From Hemibagrus wyckioides (taxonomy: Eukaryota; Chordata; Actinopteri; Siluriformes; Bagridae): 64,000 nt of DNA. The notes beneath the pieces are model-generated. The model searched no databases. It worked only from the letters and a program-made list of their open reading frames with translations, and was not told where the DNA came from. Shown here piece by piece: positions 13,931 through 25,410 of the stretch. The first letter of the stretch is position 1; every line of letters starts with the position of its first letter. The DNA lies in contig NC_080716.1 of NCBI RefSeq assembly GCF_019097595.1, positions 9,349,401 through 9,413,400 on the forward strand. The letters are read 5' to 3'. The position numbers were made by a program, and so were the translations under genes.

Positions 13931-14814
13931 CCCTTTCTGAATCTTGGGGGAAAAAAAACTATTTAAGCTTTTTCCAGCATTGGTTGTTTTAAATAAAGTC
14001 ATTAAATTTCACATTATTACTCATTTTATTATCATAAAATCTATCTTATATAACTATACGCCCTAGTGCCATACCTAAGAAGTGGATTTCACCCTTTAAG
14101 TCATTTCAACGTTTTTTATAGTTCTCTAGAAATGTTCAGGAAACTTTTAGGAACAACCCTGATCATGACTTGTGATCTTGTGATCTCAGATCACTCCAAA
14201 ACCTTGTGGAAACAAATGTGGTTAGGGAAAAGGGCTATTGTGATAAGAGAAAAAGTCAAATAGTTTATGTAGGTAGCCCAAAACCATTGTGGTCTGAGAA
14301 GTGTGACGAATGAGAAGAGAACTGTGCATATGTACGCATTTCTGTGGTCTCTTGGGAAAATTTTCCTGGACTCCCCATGATAGAATATGCACAACCACTG
14401 ACCTAAGCACATTTTAAAAATAGCTAAATAAGTTTCTATTCTAAAAGCAGAAGAGAATGCAGAGTTGATTGTAAGTAAACATAAACACTTATTTCTCTCT
14501 CTCTCTCTCTTTCTGTTGAGCTATACATGCTACTCCCAAGCTCCCAGTCATCAGTTCCCAGTGTTACCCCTTCTTTTCCCTACCTGATCCATCCTGATGC
14601 AATACATCTAGTTGGAATCTTGTCACTTGTTGGTGCTCACTGCTCCTGGGGATGGCTCCACGTAGACAGGATGTCAACCCTTGGGACTGAACCTAAACTT
14701 AAACTGCTGTTGTGATGGCCAGTTTTGCACTCAAGTCTTCATCAGTTAACTTTTAAAGACTGCGGCAGGAAGGAATTAGTGTATAATGAACTCACATTTC
14801 TGGTGTCACCCAAG

Positions 14815-15040
14815 TGAGGATTGATTTCCTTTTCTTGGTTCCTCTCAAGGTTTCTTCCTCATATCATCTCACAGAGTTTTTCTTCACCAGCATTACCTCA
14901 GGCTTGCTCATTAGGGCTGAATATTAATTTAATTTTAAACTTTGTCATTTTATTCTATATTTCCCCAAAGCTGCTTTGAGACAAAGCACTATTAAGCACT
15001 GTTAGAAGCGCTATACAAATAAAATTGAATTGAATTAAAT
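14815..15040 (+). repeat. dispersed repeat ending in (AATTG)n-like tail
   Basis: Contains TTCCTCTCAAGGTTTCTTCC, CAGGCTTGCTCATTAGGG and the tail AGCGCTATACAAATAAAATT followed by GAATT repeats. The same blocks appear inverted at 27350-27585 (CAATTCAATTCAATTC start, then 'ctccctgagatgatgtgagg'). It is a common teleost interspersed repeat; I cannot assign its class with certainty. Confidence 0.65.
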
Positions 15041-15374
15041 ATCCAACCCATTTCTACAGTCTGAGATGCTTTCGAGTTCTTGTTCATAAGCACCTAAAAT
15101 CTGAAGCCGCTATCTACAACCTCTGCAATTCTGTCTAAGGTTATCAGAACAGAGGTAAAATATCTCACACTGAAAGTTAACAGTGTCCTGACTCATTTTA
15201 TATCAGACTTGTGACCATAATATATTTCATTTATCTTCTACTGAAAATGTTCCATCAGTTTTATTTCCGTTCCACCAGCAGGAATGAAACGCTAGTGTAC
15301 TGGTAAAAAGGTTTATTATTGCTCTGCTAATAGTAAAAACAGACTATCCATAAATCTATAAATAGCTGTACCTT

Positions 15375-15545
15375 CATGCATGCTGGCAGAGAGGGTAGTG
15401 TTGCTACCTCATGCCTCAGGACCACTGGTTCAGTCCTTAGCTTCGGTGAAGGTTCTGTGTATGTTTGCATGATGTTCTCAGGGTTTCATTATATTTACAT
15501 AGGCAGAATGGGCAATCTAAATGATGAATTGTGACCAGGGTAGGT
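15375..15545 (+). mobile_element. degenerate SINE/L2-tail fragment
   Basis: Blocks 'gtgttgctacctcatgcctc', 'aggttctgtgtatgtttgca', 'tgatgttctcagggtttc' and 'gacc agggtaggtattgga' follow the order of the 57885-58222 element. Diverged and truncated. Confidence 0.5.
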
Positions 15546-16205
15546 ATTGGATTGAGGAAGATCAGAGTAAAGTGGTTACTGAAGATGAAAATATGTTGTT
15601 ATGTTAGTTACAGCTGAACTATTTTACATTAAAATCATAGTTGAGCCATTTATGCTGGCCAAATAATATTGATTTCAGATGCTTTGATTTCAACGGTGGA
15701 CACAGATACTACCCTGGGAACGCTGGACACAAGTCAAGACAAATGACGAATTGAGGTTTTCTGTTATCAGTCATGGGTTTCAGGTGACATTTCATCCTGC
15801 TATTTTTTTCACATTGTGCTCTTTTTATGAGAGGGGCCTGTGGTAGACACATATATCTCCCACATCATCTAAAAGTATACTGAGGTTTTTGTCAGTTTGT
15901 GATGAGAAATAATGTTTTTCTGTTTGTTATGCTTAACATCCCTCAAAGAATCGTTACTAAGTCATGTTTTCCTGTGCAGCAGTAATGACTCTCACTCTTT
16001 CCCATGAGAAAGGAAGACTGTTGCTAACTTAGCTTGGTTTCAGACATGGTTGAGTCTAGTGTCAGTCTGAAACCTTCGTTGGCTGTTACTGTATAGCTTC
16101 AAAAATGAAAGTAGACGAATGATAGAAACAGATGAATATACAGCGGATGTAGAACTGGTGGGAGCCTCTCATTTTACACTTTTACATGTTCAGTCCATAC
16201 ATGCC

Positions 16206-16686
16206 ACACTATAAGGCCAAATGTTTGTCAACACCTGAACACCTCATCCATGATTGCTGTTTTATTAAGCATCACTCTACTGGTAAGGATTTCCACTTCC
16301 ACTAGAATGTGGCTGTGCTCATTCAGTCAAAAGAGCATTAGTGAGATCAATATTGGATGAAAAGGTCTGGTGTGCAGTCATTGTTCCAGTTCATTCCAAA
16401 GGTGTTTATTGGGGGTTGAGGTCTAGGATCTGTGCAGGATCCTCGAGTTCTTCCAACCTTCACAAACTATGTCTTCATGGAGCTCACAGAGCTGTGCAGA
16501 GGAACACTGTCATGCTGGAACATATTTGGACCTTTTAGCTCCAGTGAGGAGGAATTGTAATGCTACAGCACACAAATACAATCTAGAAAATTCTGCGTGC
16601 TTCCAGTTTTCTGGCAACAAAATTAAGGGGAAAGCACATATTAGTGTGATGATCAGGTGTCCACATACTTTTGGCCACATAGTGTA
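16206..16686. mobile_element. Tc1-like non-autonomous element with terminal inverted repeats
   Basis: Left end ACACTATAAGGCCAAATGTT and right end CATACTTTTGGCCACATAGT are imperfect inverted repeats of roughly 30 bases (TGTCAACACCTGA against TCAGGTGTCCACA). The interior has no intact transposase. It is a second Tc1-type family, distinct from the 2904 and 37287 families. The fragment at 28283-28440 has the same terminal motif. Confidence 0.75.
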
Positions 16687-16942
16687 CTTCACATGCATGG
16701 TTGTGTCAGCAACATGGGCTGAAAAAACAAAAGAAAACATGCACACAAATCTTAGAGGCATTTCACTCTGTGTATTTATCTGATAGTGACAAATGTACAG
16801 TCTGGGCTAAAGGGAAATCAGCCCAAGCCTTTCTGCGTTTCTTAATACCAGTCTATGTATTTTTCGTACAGCTATTAGTGATGGTTTTGTTGTGCTTGGT
16901 TCTTTTTTCAACAACCACTGAATATCATACTGCATGTTTTCA

Positions 16943-17040
16943 TATACACTACCAGTCAAAAGTTTGGACACATCTTCTAATTCCATGGTCTTTCCTGATG
17001 TTAATTTCATGTATATGTAGTGTATATGGCTAGGTAGTGT
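16943..17040. mobile_element. Tc1-like terminal fragment
   Basis: TATACACTACCAGTCAAAAG followed by TTTGGACACATCTTCT is the terminal inverted repeat form of a common fish Tc1-like family. Only one end is recognisable here. Confidence 0.5.
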
Positions 17041-17594
17041 ATATGGCTACCGCTTTAGTTGAAAGAGTGAACATATTACTTAAAATACATATTGACATTC
17101 TAAACAAAAGAGCATGGTTGTTTGTCTTTGTTTTGCATGTTGCTACCTCTGATACTGTGTTACGCTCTACACGCCAACTAGAAAGCTAATTCCATTGCTG
17201 CTTGCCGAGGCACAGCATTTCTTAAGGTATCTACAATCATCTCCAAGTGCAAGTTCTGGCACAGTACCTGTTCTAGTTGCATTGCCTTGCAGGTGGTACT
17301 TGCTGATGTGGCACTGCTTACAGCAACATGTTCAGATCTGTGGCAGCACCCACACTGTACTGAAAGCTGTAGGGCAAAATGAGATAGATGACTGATCAGC
17401 AAACATCATGCACTAAATTCTGTGCAAGCTTTCACATCGAAAAAACAACAATTTGAACCATTTTCACTCATTTCCTTCTGCTTTTGAAAGCACTTGATGA
17501 TTCTACAGAAGCAAGGTTCACCATGTCTTCACTGTTGTATTCATTAAGTATTTGTTTTCTAAGAGAATGTGACATTCTCTTCAGAAATTGCTCC

Positions 17595-17860
17595 GTTTCC
17601 TACACAGCACTTTACACGGAATGGTATGAAAAACAAAACAAAACAAAACAAAACATCCACCGAGTGGCAGTTCCTCAGCTGGAAAAGCTGTGTTGATAAG
17701 GAAGTGAAAACTAGTTTGAGATGACAGGAAGGGTACAGGACATTTGAACCACCTATTAACCTCTTTAACCACTCTTTACAACTTTAGCAGATCAAAAAAT
17801 AAAACCATGTCAGAATGCACACCATGATATTCATAGAAGACCGCAATGGCTTCCGCTCTT
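17595..17860 (+). mobile_element. Tc1-like transposase relic
   Basis: The stretch 'tttacacggaatggtatgaa', 'catccaccgagtggcagttc', 'tgttgataaggaagtg', 'atgtcagaatgcaca' and 'gaagaccgcaatggcttcc' follows the interior of a fish Tc1-like family whose other pieces occur at 21150-21340 and 34285-34440. Frames are destroyed, and an (AAAAC)n expansion interrupts it at 17629-17655. Confidence 0.55.
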
Positions 17861-19225
17861 GTCCACCACCAAAAAAAAAAAAAAAAAAAAAAAACAATCT
17901 AAGGGTATTCTAAGTTACTTAGAATATTCAGGTGGGTAATTTTCAGTATAAGTATGATATTATAAATAAAGTTAGCATGACATGCGAAGTTGCAGATGAT
18001 ACTTTCCATTTAGAACATGATGTATACTCAATCATTTACCAGCTGTTGTCAGCTCGGTTAGCAAACTTGTCCGTTTGCTAACTAGAAGTCTTAACCTTGT
18101 ACCATTTTAATCCATTTTGAATACTGTTTTTTGAATGTACAGTTTCATTCCACGTGTTTAAAATCCAACACCTTCACTCTTCTCCAGCAGAACAGATTTT
18201 TCCCTCTACATTACACACTGTTGTTTGTGTTATGAAAGCAACTCCTATTAAAAATGGTAGACACCTGGCAGATTTAAAAGGTGCAGAAAACCACTATTTC
18301 TTTATAATCAGTGCTGCAAATTAATCAGAAGATCAAAACGTATTTTTATGGTGTAACTTTAAGAAGTGGACACATATCAAAATGGAAGCAGTGGCATTTC
18401 ATTGAATAGAGTTGCTGATTTTGCTCCATACTTATGTAATAATACCTTTGGCAGGGTCCCAGATTTTTGACAGGAGAGACGCTATGCCTCACCTGATAGA
18501 GAGGTAATGCCAATGCTTCAGGCAGCAAAAGCTCCTCAAATCTCTCCTTTAGGATTTCAAGACCAGGCAGAACCTGTCAAATTCCAGATTTTATGAACAA
18601 CTCTGTTGAGATCAGCAGATCTCAACAAAAGCCAGTTCTTTTATGAAGTGCAACTGTTTGTGCACTCTGTTTAGGTGCTGCATTAAAAAAAGTGGCTAGT
18701 TTGCAGATTCACAAAAAACAGCTAGACAGCTACAGGTTTGTGTCTCATTTGAATGAATAGTTTGAGGAACTTCATGTGCAATCTGATCACTGGGGGTTAT
18801 TTTTTCCTAGCAGAAATAGCTCAAAATTTAACCCATTCAAGAATGCTTAACTGTTTAAAGACACTTTTAGATGGCTGTCAAATTTATGTAAGGAAAATTC
18901 CCATTGAAAAAATAGATTCAGAAACCAATACTGTCTTAAGCATCAGTTTGATAGAAAAATCAAGTATGCGTGACTAGGTTCATGTGCATAATTAATCTTA
19001 AGAGTGATAAAGCATAGACTCTTTCCTCAGGGAAATTCAAAGCCCATGGAATGTGGAGGTGGCACAGAAAGCTTAGCATCAAGCCCTGGAGCATGCTACA
19101 GATTAGTGCTCCTCCTTTTCCCTATTCAATACTGCCTCTATATAAACCTTTGCAACCTCCCTGTATTCTTGTATTCACCATTTCCTTCACATCGTGCTTG
19201 CTCCAGTGATCCACAGCTATCTAAA

Positions 19226-22200
19226 ATGTCGGTCTCATACTCTTCCAGGGTGTCTGGTGTCTCATCAGTTGGGGGTGGTGGAGCCAGAATAGGGCTTGGT
19301 GGAGCTGGAGCAGGCCTGGGGTATGGTCTGAGCACTGGTGCTGGGGCTGGTGCTGGCTTTGGGGGTGGAGCTGTTCTTGGTTTGAGCTCTGGAATTGGTT
19401 TGGGCTCAGGAATTGGTCTAGGCTCTGGAATTGGTCTGGGCTCTGGAATTGGTCTGGGCTCCGGACTTGGTCTGGGCTCCGGACTTGGGCTGGGGTCTGG
19501 ACTTGGTCTGGGCTACGGTGCAGGTGGTGCAGGGTTGGCACTGGGTGGTGGCGGAGGTGGTGGAGCACTAGTCGCAAGCCCAGCATTTGCCATGGGTCGC
19601 ACCATTGCATCTGGTGGCTTGACCGCAGGTGCTGCCCTGGCTGCTGGTTCTGCTATGGTCCCGACCTTGGCTCCTATCCTATCTCGTGCGGCTGAGAAAA
19701 CCACGCTGTCCCTTCTGAATGACCGATTCTCTGCCTACATGACCAAAGTGCGAGCACTGCAGCAGGAGAACGCTGCACTGGAGGCTAAGCTGTCCCAACT
19801 GACCGGCGGAACTGATATGTGCCCAGAATCGTCAGCCACTACTACGGTGGAATATGAGACCCAGTTGAATGAGTATCGCACCACTCTGCAGAACCTCACG
19901 CTTGACACCATCAAACTGGAGATAGACCTTGACAATGTGCGTGGCACCGCCCATGAGCTTAAAGCCAAGTATGTATTTCAGTCTGCTTATAAAGAACAAA
20001 AAATGTTAAATGCATTGCATAGTGTTTTTTTCCTAGTGTTTTTGTATATTATATTTAGATTTTCTCTCTTATTATGTGTTTCTCAAAAACAATCTTATTG
20101 TACATTTTTTTAAAGGCTTGACTTTGAACAAGGGGTCAGGTTCCAGCTTGAGTCTGACATTGCTAGCATGAAAAAGGTAAGGGGAACAAATGTGAATAAT
20201 TTGCCTTATTGTGAGCACAGTTATCTTTATTTATCTTTATTTCTGTCTTTAGGATATTGAAGCAGCATCTGATCTGAGAATTGAATTGGATGCCAAGAGG
20301 TCCAGCCTTAAAAACGAACTGGACTTTGTCAACAAAACACAGGAAGAAGTACTTTAGACCAAAATGTTTACCATTAATTGAGACTTTAATTGTATTTTCT
20401 ATCTATAGTTTTAATATATAATAAATCTCTACCCATTGTACATCTCTCTGCAGGAGCTCTTTTCTCTGCAGTCCAAACTGGGCACAACCACCATGGACAC
20501 TTCTGTCTCCATGATTGAAGTGGACACTGGCAAGTCCTTTGACATCTCCTCAGCACTCAACAAGATGCGAATGGAGTATGAGAAATCTGTCCAGAAGCAC
20601 AGAGAGGAAGCCGAAGCCTACTACAAACTCAAGGCGAGCATATAACAAATTCCTTTATGTGTAATACTACACTTTATTTTCTATTACTTCCTACATGACG
20701 ATCAGAATTAAATCAGTTTGGAGCCCAGAAATGAAGCGATATTCTCTCTCCCTTTCTCAGATGGATGAAATGCAGACTGCCAACGTGAAGAGCACAGAGG
20801 CTGTATCATCAGCCAAAGCGGAGATTGCAGCAGCCAGGAAGGAGCTTCAGACGCTCGGGTTAGAGTTACAGGGTCTTCTCACACAAGTAAGTTTGAATAC
20901 ATGCAGTGTTTCTGACTGTACTACTACCAAAGATGCAATTTTGTAATCCTTTTCCTTTTATAAAATGAATACATTATGAAAGATTACATTAAACTTTAGT
21001 GAGCAATAGCACCTGATAATGCATAACATCATGGAAATGCAATCAATGTAATATCATTAAATCAATCATTTTTGTAGAATATTTAGATTTACTTCATGTA
21101 TCTCAGTAGTATGTCTGAATCATGAGTAAAATCTGATATACACCTGATACACTCACGACAGCACGATTACTGGTGCCAGATGGACTGCTTTGATTAGTTT
21201 AGAAACTGCTGATCTCCTGGGATTTTCTACAGTGAGAGTGAAACTGAGTGAAAATCCCAGGAGATCAGCAGTTTCCAAAATACATGTGGCACCAACAGCC
21301 ATTCTACAGTGATTTGATTTCTGACGTCTAACCAGCAGTAATACAGGGGTTCAAAATAAATAAAATATATCTGCCTAAGATTTACAGTACATTTACAGAG
21401 GAGATTTTAATCGTTCTTACTGATTCTGATACACATAACAAGTGCAATGTAGTTAATAACATTTTATGAAATATAATGTATTCTCCTTGAGCTCTACCAT
21501 CACTGGTGACTTGGTCATTCAGAATTCTGATGGCTTTTGTGTTGTAATAGATAAACTCTAATCAGAGTCTTCTGAATCAGCCAGAAATCCCTCTAGTTAC
21601 TAAGTAAGCTTGGTTATCCCCTGCCCTGTAAACATCATTTCCTGTTTTCTTGGGGATTTTTACTTTCTGGGGATTAATAAGAATGAAAGCATGTCTGTAA
21701 ACCAACATAATAGGAAGTAACTGCTTTCTGGCATGTTTCATGCAGTTATTAGTCCAAGATACAACACACATTAGAGAGCACAGCTTAACTCTTATCGATT
21801 AGTGATGTTACCATAAATCACAGTTAAGCAGTGCAGGAAACAGAAGGCACAGGAAGTGGTTTTAAAGTCAGTACCACAAGACAAACAGAGCTATGTTCTC
21901 ACAGTGAACTCTCTCAGAGAAAGTACAACTGAATCTCATAAACATTTTAACTGCATCATTGCTCAATTATACCTTGTGAAAAAAAAAAAATGTTGAGAAG
22001 TTAGGGACTTTCCGGCAGGTTAATTCACACTATAACAAAGATGTCTGGAATGAATTTCTCAGTACTCAACTGGTTTGATTCATGTCAGCGTTCTCAAGGC
22101 ATCCACCATGACTTTGAATTGAAAGTAAAAGAATAATGTTTTCCCAGAACATGGCCCTGGAGCAGGGCCTTGCAGAGGCTAATGCCCAGTCCAGTGTAGG

Positions 22201-24665
22201 TGTGGCTGAATACCAGGCCCAAATCGCCAGCCTCACGTCTGCCATCGAGGCAGCTAAAGCTGACCTTCACAAACAGATTCTGGCCTACCAAGAGCTGCTT
22301 GACGTCAAACTTGCCCTAGATGTGGAAATTGCCACCTACAGAAAGCTCCTGGAGGGAGATGACTTCAAGTGAGCCTTGTTCTAATTGACTCATAACACAA
22401 GACCAATAAATTTGCCTCCACAATAGAGGATTGTGGAAGATTTATCATTTGTTACTCTGAGGTTTGGCATTAAACCACTCTCTTTATTTTCTTTTGTTAG
22501 ACTGCCTGAATTTACAGAGACATCCTACACTTTCTCAGGTAAGAGCATTTACTGTCTAAATCATTGCCACAAAATATCAGATTAGTTAGACAACACTTCC
22601 TTGTGTTATATAAAAACTAGGTAACCAGACTCAGGTGTTGTTGGATGAAAAATATTATGACTGACTACAAACCTTTGTGGTAGATACAATATAATTATGT
22701 ACACCCTCTCCAGCTTCCTGCTAATAGTCATATCCCCCACAGCAATGGAAACCAGGGGGGAAAAATCTAAGCTTAATTCATCTTTTCAAATTAAGCCAGC
22801 AATCAGGATCCTGGGTATAACAGTCACATGAGAAGCAACATTTTAGCTGACTGCATCACTGATAGAGATGCAAATCAATTGTTGATAACACAACACGGTT
22901 TATGAGTGTGACCTACAACTAGTTTATTTACCTACGACTCATACTTAGTCTTAGCCACTAGGAGCCAAACGTTTGTAAGAATTAATAGAGTACTCTAGAC
23001 TTTATTCATTTGGGCCCAAGAATCATTCCATAATGCATTGGGCCCAAAAATTCATTAAAAAAGCCATCTTACACACAAACACACAGTAGAGAGAGAGAGA
23101 GAGAGTGAGAGATTTTCAGCTTTTGCCTTTGTATTATGTTTAAATGTACGACTTTGTAGACGTTTCTTCACCTACATAGTAAAGTGGACAAAAGGGACGA
23201 GGGTCCTGGGGCGTGGGGGTGGGGGTGGCCCTCTCTTACCTACACTTTTCCGTCTTGTAGGGAGTGCCCCGCCCAAAACCAGCACGCCCCAGGACTCACC
23301 CCAAGTCTCCATGGAAATACACACTAGATACATCCGCAAAGGCAAGTCCTCTTTAACACCATGCCTATATAATATATGACATTTGATGACTTCAGCTATG
23401 GTTCCAGTTGGCGGAGCATCAGTACCATGAAAAGAAATGAATTTGGTTTGAGGTATGTGTCAATAAAGACTTTTAATGAAATGAGTAACCTACTCAGTAA
23501 GCAATCGAGGGAGTCATGGGACACTTTATTTATCTGCCTGCACACCAGGATCAGAGTGTGGGCATTAAAAATGAATGCAAGATGCCATGGATTGCACTTG
23601 GATAGGAAGTGCTTGTGTGTCAGTGCTCAGTGCTTGTAGAACTGAAGTGCTCTCACATGTGACAGTTTCTCTGTGTGCTCACTTCACTTAGCACATTGAA
23701 GGTATTGTGTTCATACAGTGTGTTAAATACAAATAGATGTACTGAAGTAAAAGGAACTGGATGATATACTAGTTTTGCCTAACATGAAATATACAGCGCT
23801 AGATGCTAGGCAGGGGCTTTTTAACAGATAACAAGCAAAAACCAACATGTCTACTGGAAAAGACAGTAAAGTGTTCATCTGCAGCACTGCTTCTGTCCTT
23901 GTCATTGTTTATAGCAGCGGTTCTTAACTGAGGGTCAGTAGCAGGGGGTCACAGGAAACCTTATTATGAAAAAGTGTATAAAATACTCACGAACCACTGA
24001 AAGAGTCATAGGGACTTAGCAAGTTGTGGTTTAACTGCTAATAAGACATTTCTTCTAATAAGGCTTTCTTGTCAAGAACAAGCACCAGTATAGAACCAGA
24101 CTCATATATAAAAATGGTTTGTGTCATTTCCTTGCCGTGACTGAACCACCTCACATCCTCCTGTGCATGTCTAACCATTCCACCGAGTCAGTAATCACAA
24201 ACATTGAAGTTGTTATTAATCTTTATCGATCCAGCAGTCTGGGTGGGAGGTATGCGGTTGTGAAAGTGGGTTATACTGACAAAAAGATTAAGAACATTCA
24301 GAATGAGTTAGTGAGTAATATTAAGCTAGGTCAAGTTAGTTAGTAAATACAAGGTAGCACAGAATGCAGTTGGTCAGGATGGTTTGTACCACTTGTGTTT
24401 TGAACAAAAACTTAAATTTCTGTCCATTTTTTTGCATTCCAGCTGGTGGAGGTGGAATTCAAGTCAAAGAGATAATCACAGGTTCGTAAGAGGTACACAT
24501 TCATATTGTTATTTTGCTTCACTGCTGTTCTCAAAATCATATGCAGCATATTTCATTTTGTAATGCTGATCTGTCAGGATGTGACCCTTTTCTCTCTTCT
24601 CTATCTCAACAATAGAGCACACAGAGACTTCAGTCATCAGTGATGCAGACACCGAATCCTCTTGA
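19226..24665 (+). CDS. type III-like intermediate filament protein with Gly-rich head
   Basis: Cytoplasmic filament subunit; exact paralogue not recognised (teleost thread-keratin-like is my best guess). Exons: 19226-19968, 20116-20176, 20253-20348, 20454-20633, 20761-20886, 22148-22368, 22501-22538, 23261-23341, 24443-24481 and 24616-24665; 544 residues, all in phase. Middle exon lengths 61, 96, 126 and 221 nt equal those of vimentin-type genes. The head has a run of about seven GxGLGS hexapeptides. The rod starts [20 protein letters not shown] and ends [15 protein letters not shown], both canonical. The tail is short, with [13 protein letters not shown] and an acidic end ESS. ATG 19226 was chosen because [11 protein letters not shown] is a typical keratin/vimentin-like start; the open frame upstream is leader. 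Two introns, after 20633 and 23341, appear to use GC donors. AATAAA at 24732 fits as polyadenylation signal. Antisense frames over the head are composition artefacts. Confidence 0.85.
19380..19516 (+). repeat. 18-bp coding minisatellite in the filament head
   Basis: Seven or so tandem copies of an 18-base unit of the form GGAATTGGTCTGGGCTCT, encoding G(I/L)GLGS. Early copies read GIGLGS, later ones GLGLGS. This looks like stepwise expansion within the exon. Confidence 0.9.
20887..22147 (+). other. large intron of the filament gene
   Basis: AT-rich intron of about 1.26 kb that holds the inverted-repeat Tc1 fragment. No further gene seen. Confidence 0.6.
21150..21340. mobile_element. Tc1-like fragment with perfect 26-bp inverted repeat
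   Basis: Bases 21202-21227 and 21250-21275 are perfect reverse complements (GAAACTGCTGATCTCCTGGG plus ATTTTC), separated by 22 bases. The arm sequence is the helix-turn-helix coding stretch of a fish Tc1-like family, so two fragments appear joined head to head. It lies in the intron after filament exon 20761-20886. Confidence 0.7.
22539..24442 (+). other. 3' introns of the filament gene
   Basis: Two introns around exon 23261-23341. They hold a GA run at 23089-23112 and, near 23920, a short stretch 'cagcggttcttaactgaggg' resembling hAT-type termini (too short to call). No other gene seen. Confidence 0.55.
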
Positions 24666-24808
24666 ATGCTAAAGGACAGATTGACTGAGAGTTTGTTTCA
24701 CGGACATACAAACTCCCTTCACTGTTATTCCAATAAAGCTGCATTCCAAATATACTCTCTTGTTTCTTTGTTCTTTTGGATCCATACTAGGTGGTTACAG
24801 TGGCTTAA

Positions 24809-24949
<141 letters not shown>

Positions 24950-24961
24950 ACCATTGATTTC

Positions 24962-25410
24962 AGGTGTTGTTTTTCGGGGTTGGGCTTGGCCCACTCTTAA
25001 TGCTTCAGCATACCAAGACCTTTTGGACAATTTCATGCTCAACTTTGTGGGAACAGTTTGAGGATGACCCCTTCCTGTTCCAACATGACTGCACACCAGT
25101 GCACAAAGCAAGGTCCATAAAGACATGGATGAGAGAGTTTGGTGTGGAGGAACTTGACTATCCTGCACAGAGTCCTGACCTCAACCTGATAGAACACCTT
25201 TGAGATGAATTAGAGTGGAGACTGCGAGCCAGACCTTCTTGTCCAACATCAGTGTCAGACCTCACAAATGCACTTCTAGAGGAACGGTCAAAAATTCCCA
25301 GAATGCCTTCCCAGAAGAGATGAAGCTGTTATAGCTGCAAAGGGAGGGCCAACTCCATATTAAATTCATGTACATGTAAAGGCAGATGTCCCAAAACTTT
25401 TGGCCAGGAT
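24962..25410 (+). pseudogene. Tc1-like transposase, C-terminal fragment (broken)
   Basis: Encodes the second and third catalytic blocks of a DDE transposase: HDCTPVHKA (second Asp) and SPDLNLIEHL, followed by an in-frame stop where Trp is expected, then DELEWRLRARP. The element ends near TGTCCCAAAACTTTTGGCC, the terminal motif shared with the 37287-37815 copy. The N-terminal half is absent. Non-functional. Confidence 0.85.

Larger units (their letters stand above)
13127..19225. other. intergenic spacer, repeat-rich
   Basis: Six kilobases between the divergent bfsp2 and intermediate-filament genes. Contents: a TG-rich run at 13487-13535; degenerate SINE/L2 fragments near 13690-13930 and 15375-15545; a dispersed repeat at 14815-15040; Tc1-like relics (separate entries); and an A24 run at 17871-17894. 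No open frame here has convincing protein character. Promoters of both flanking genes should lie here but I see no decisive motif. Confidence 0.6.

Noticed and set aside
19221..19610. 129-codon antisense frame across the filament head (repeated SPDQ units)
   Set aside because: It is the mirror of the 18-bp sense repeat; no splice, start or homology support.
23920..24330. Possible hAT element (CAGCGGTTCTTAAC start)
   Set aside because: Only one short end motif; no matching inverted end or 8-bp duplication found.
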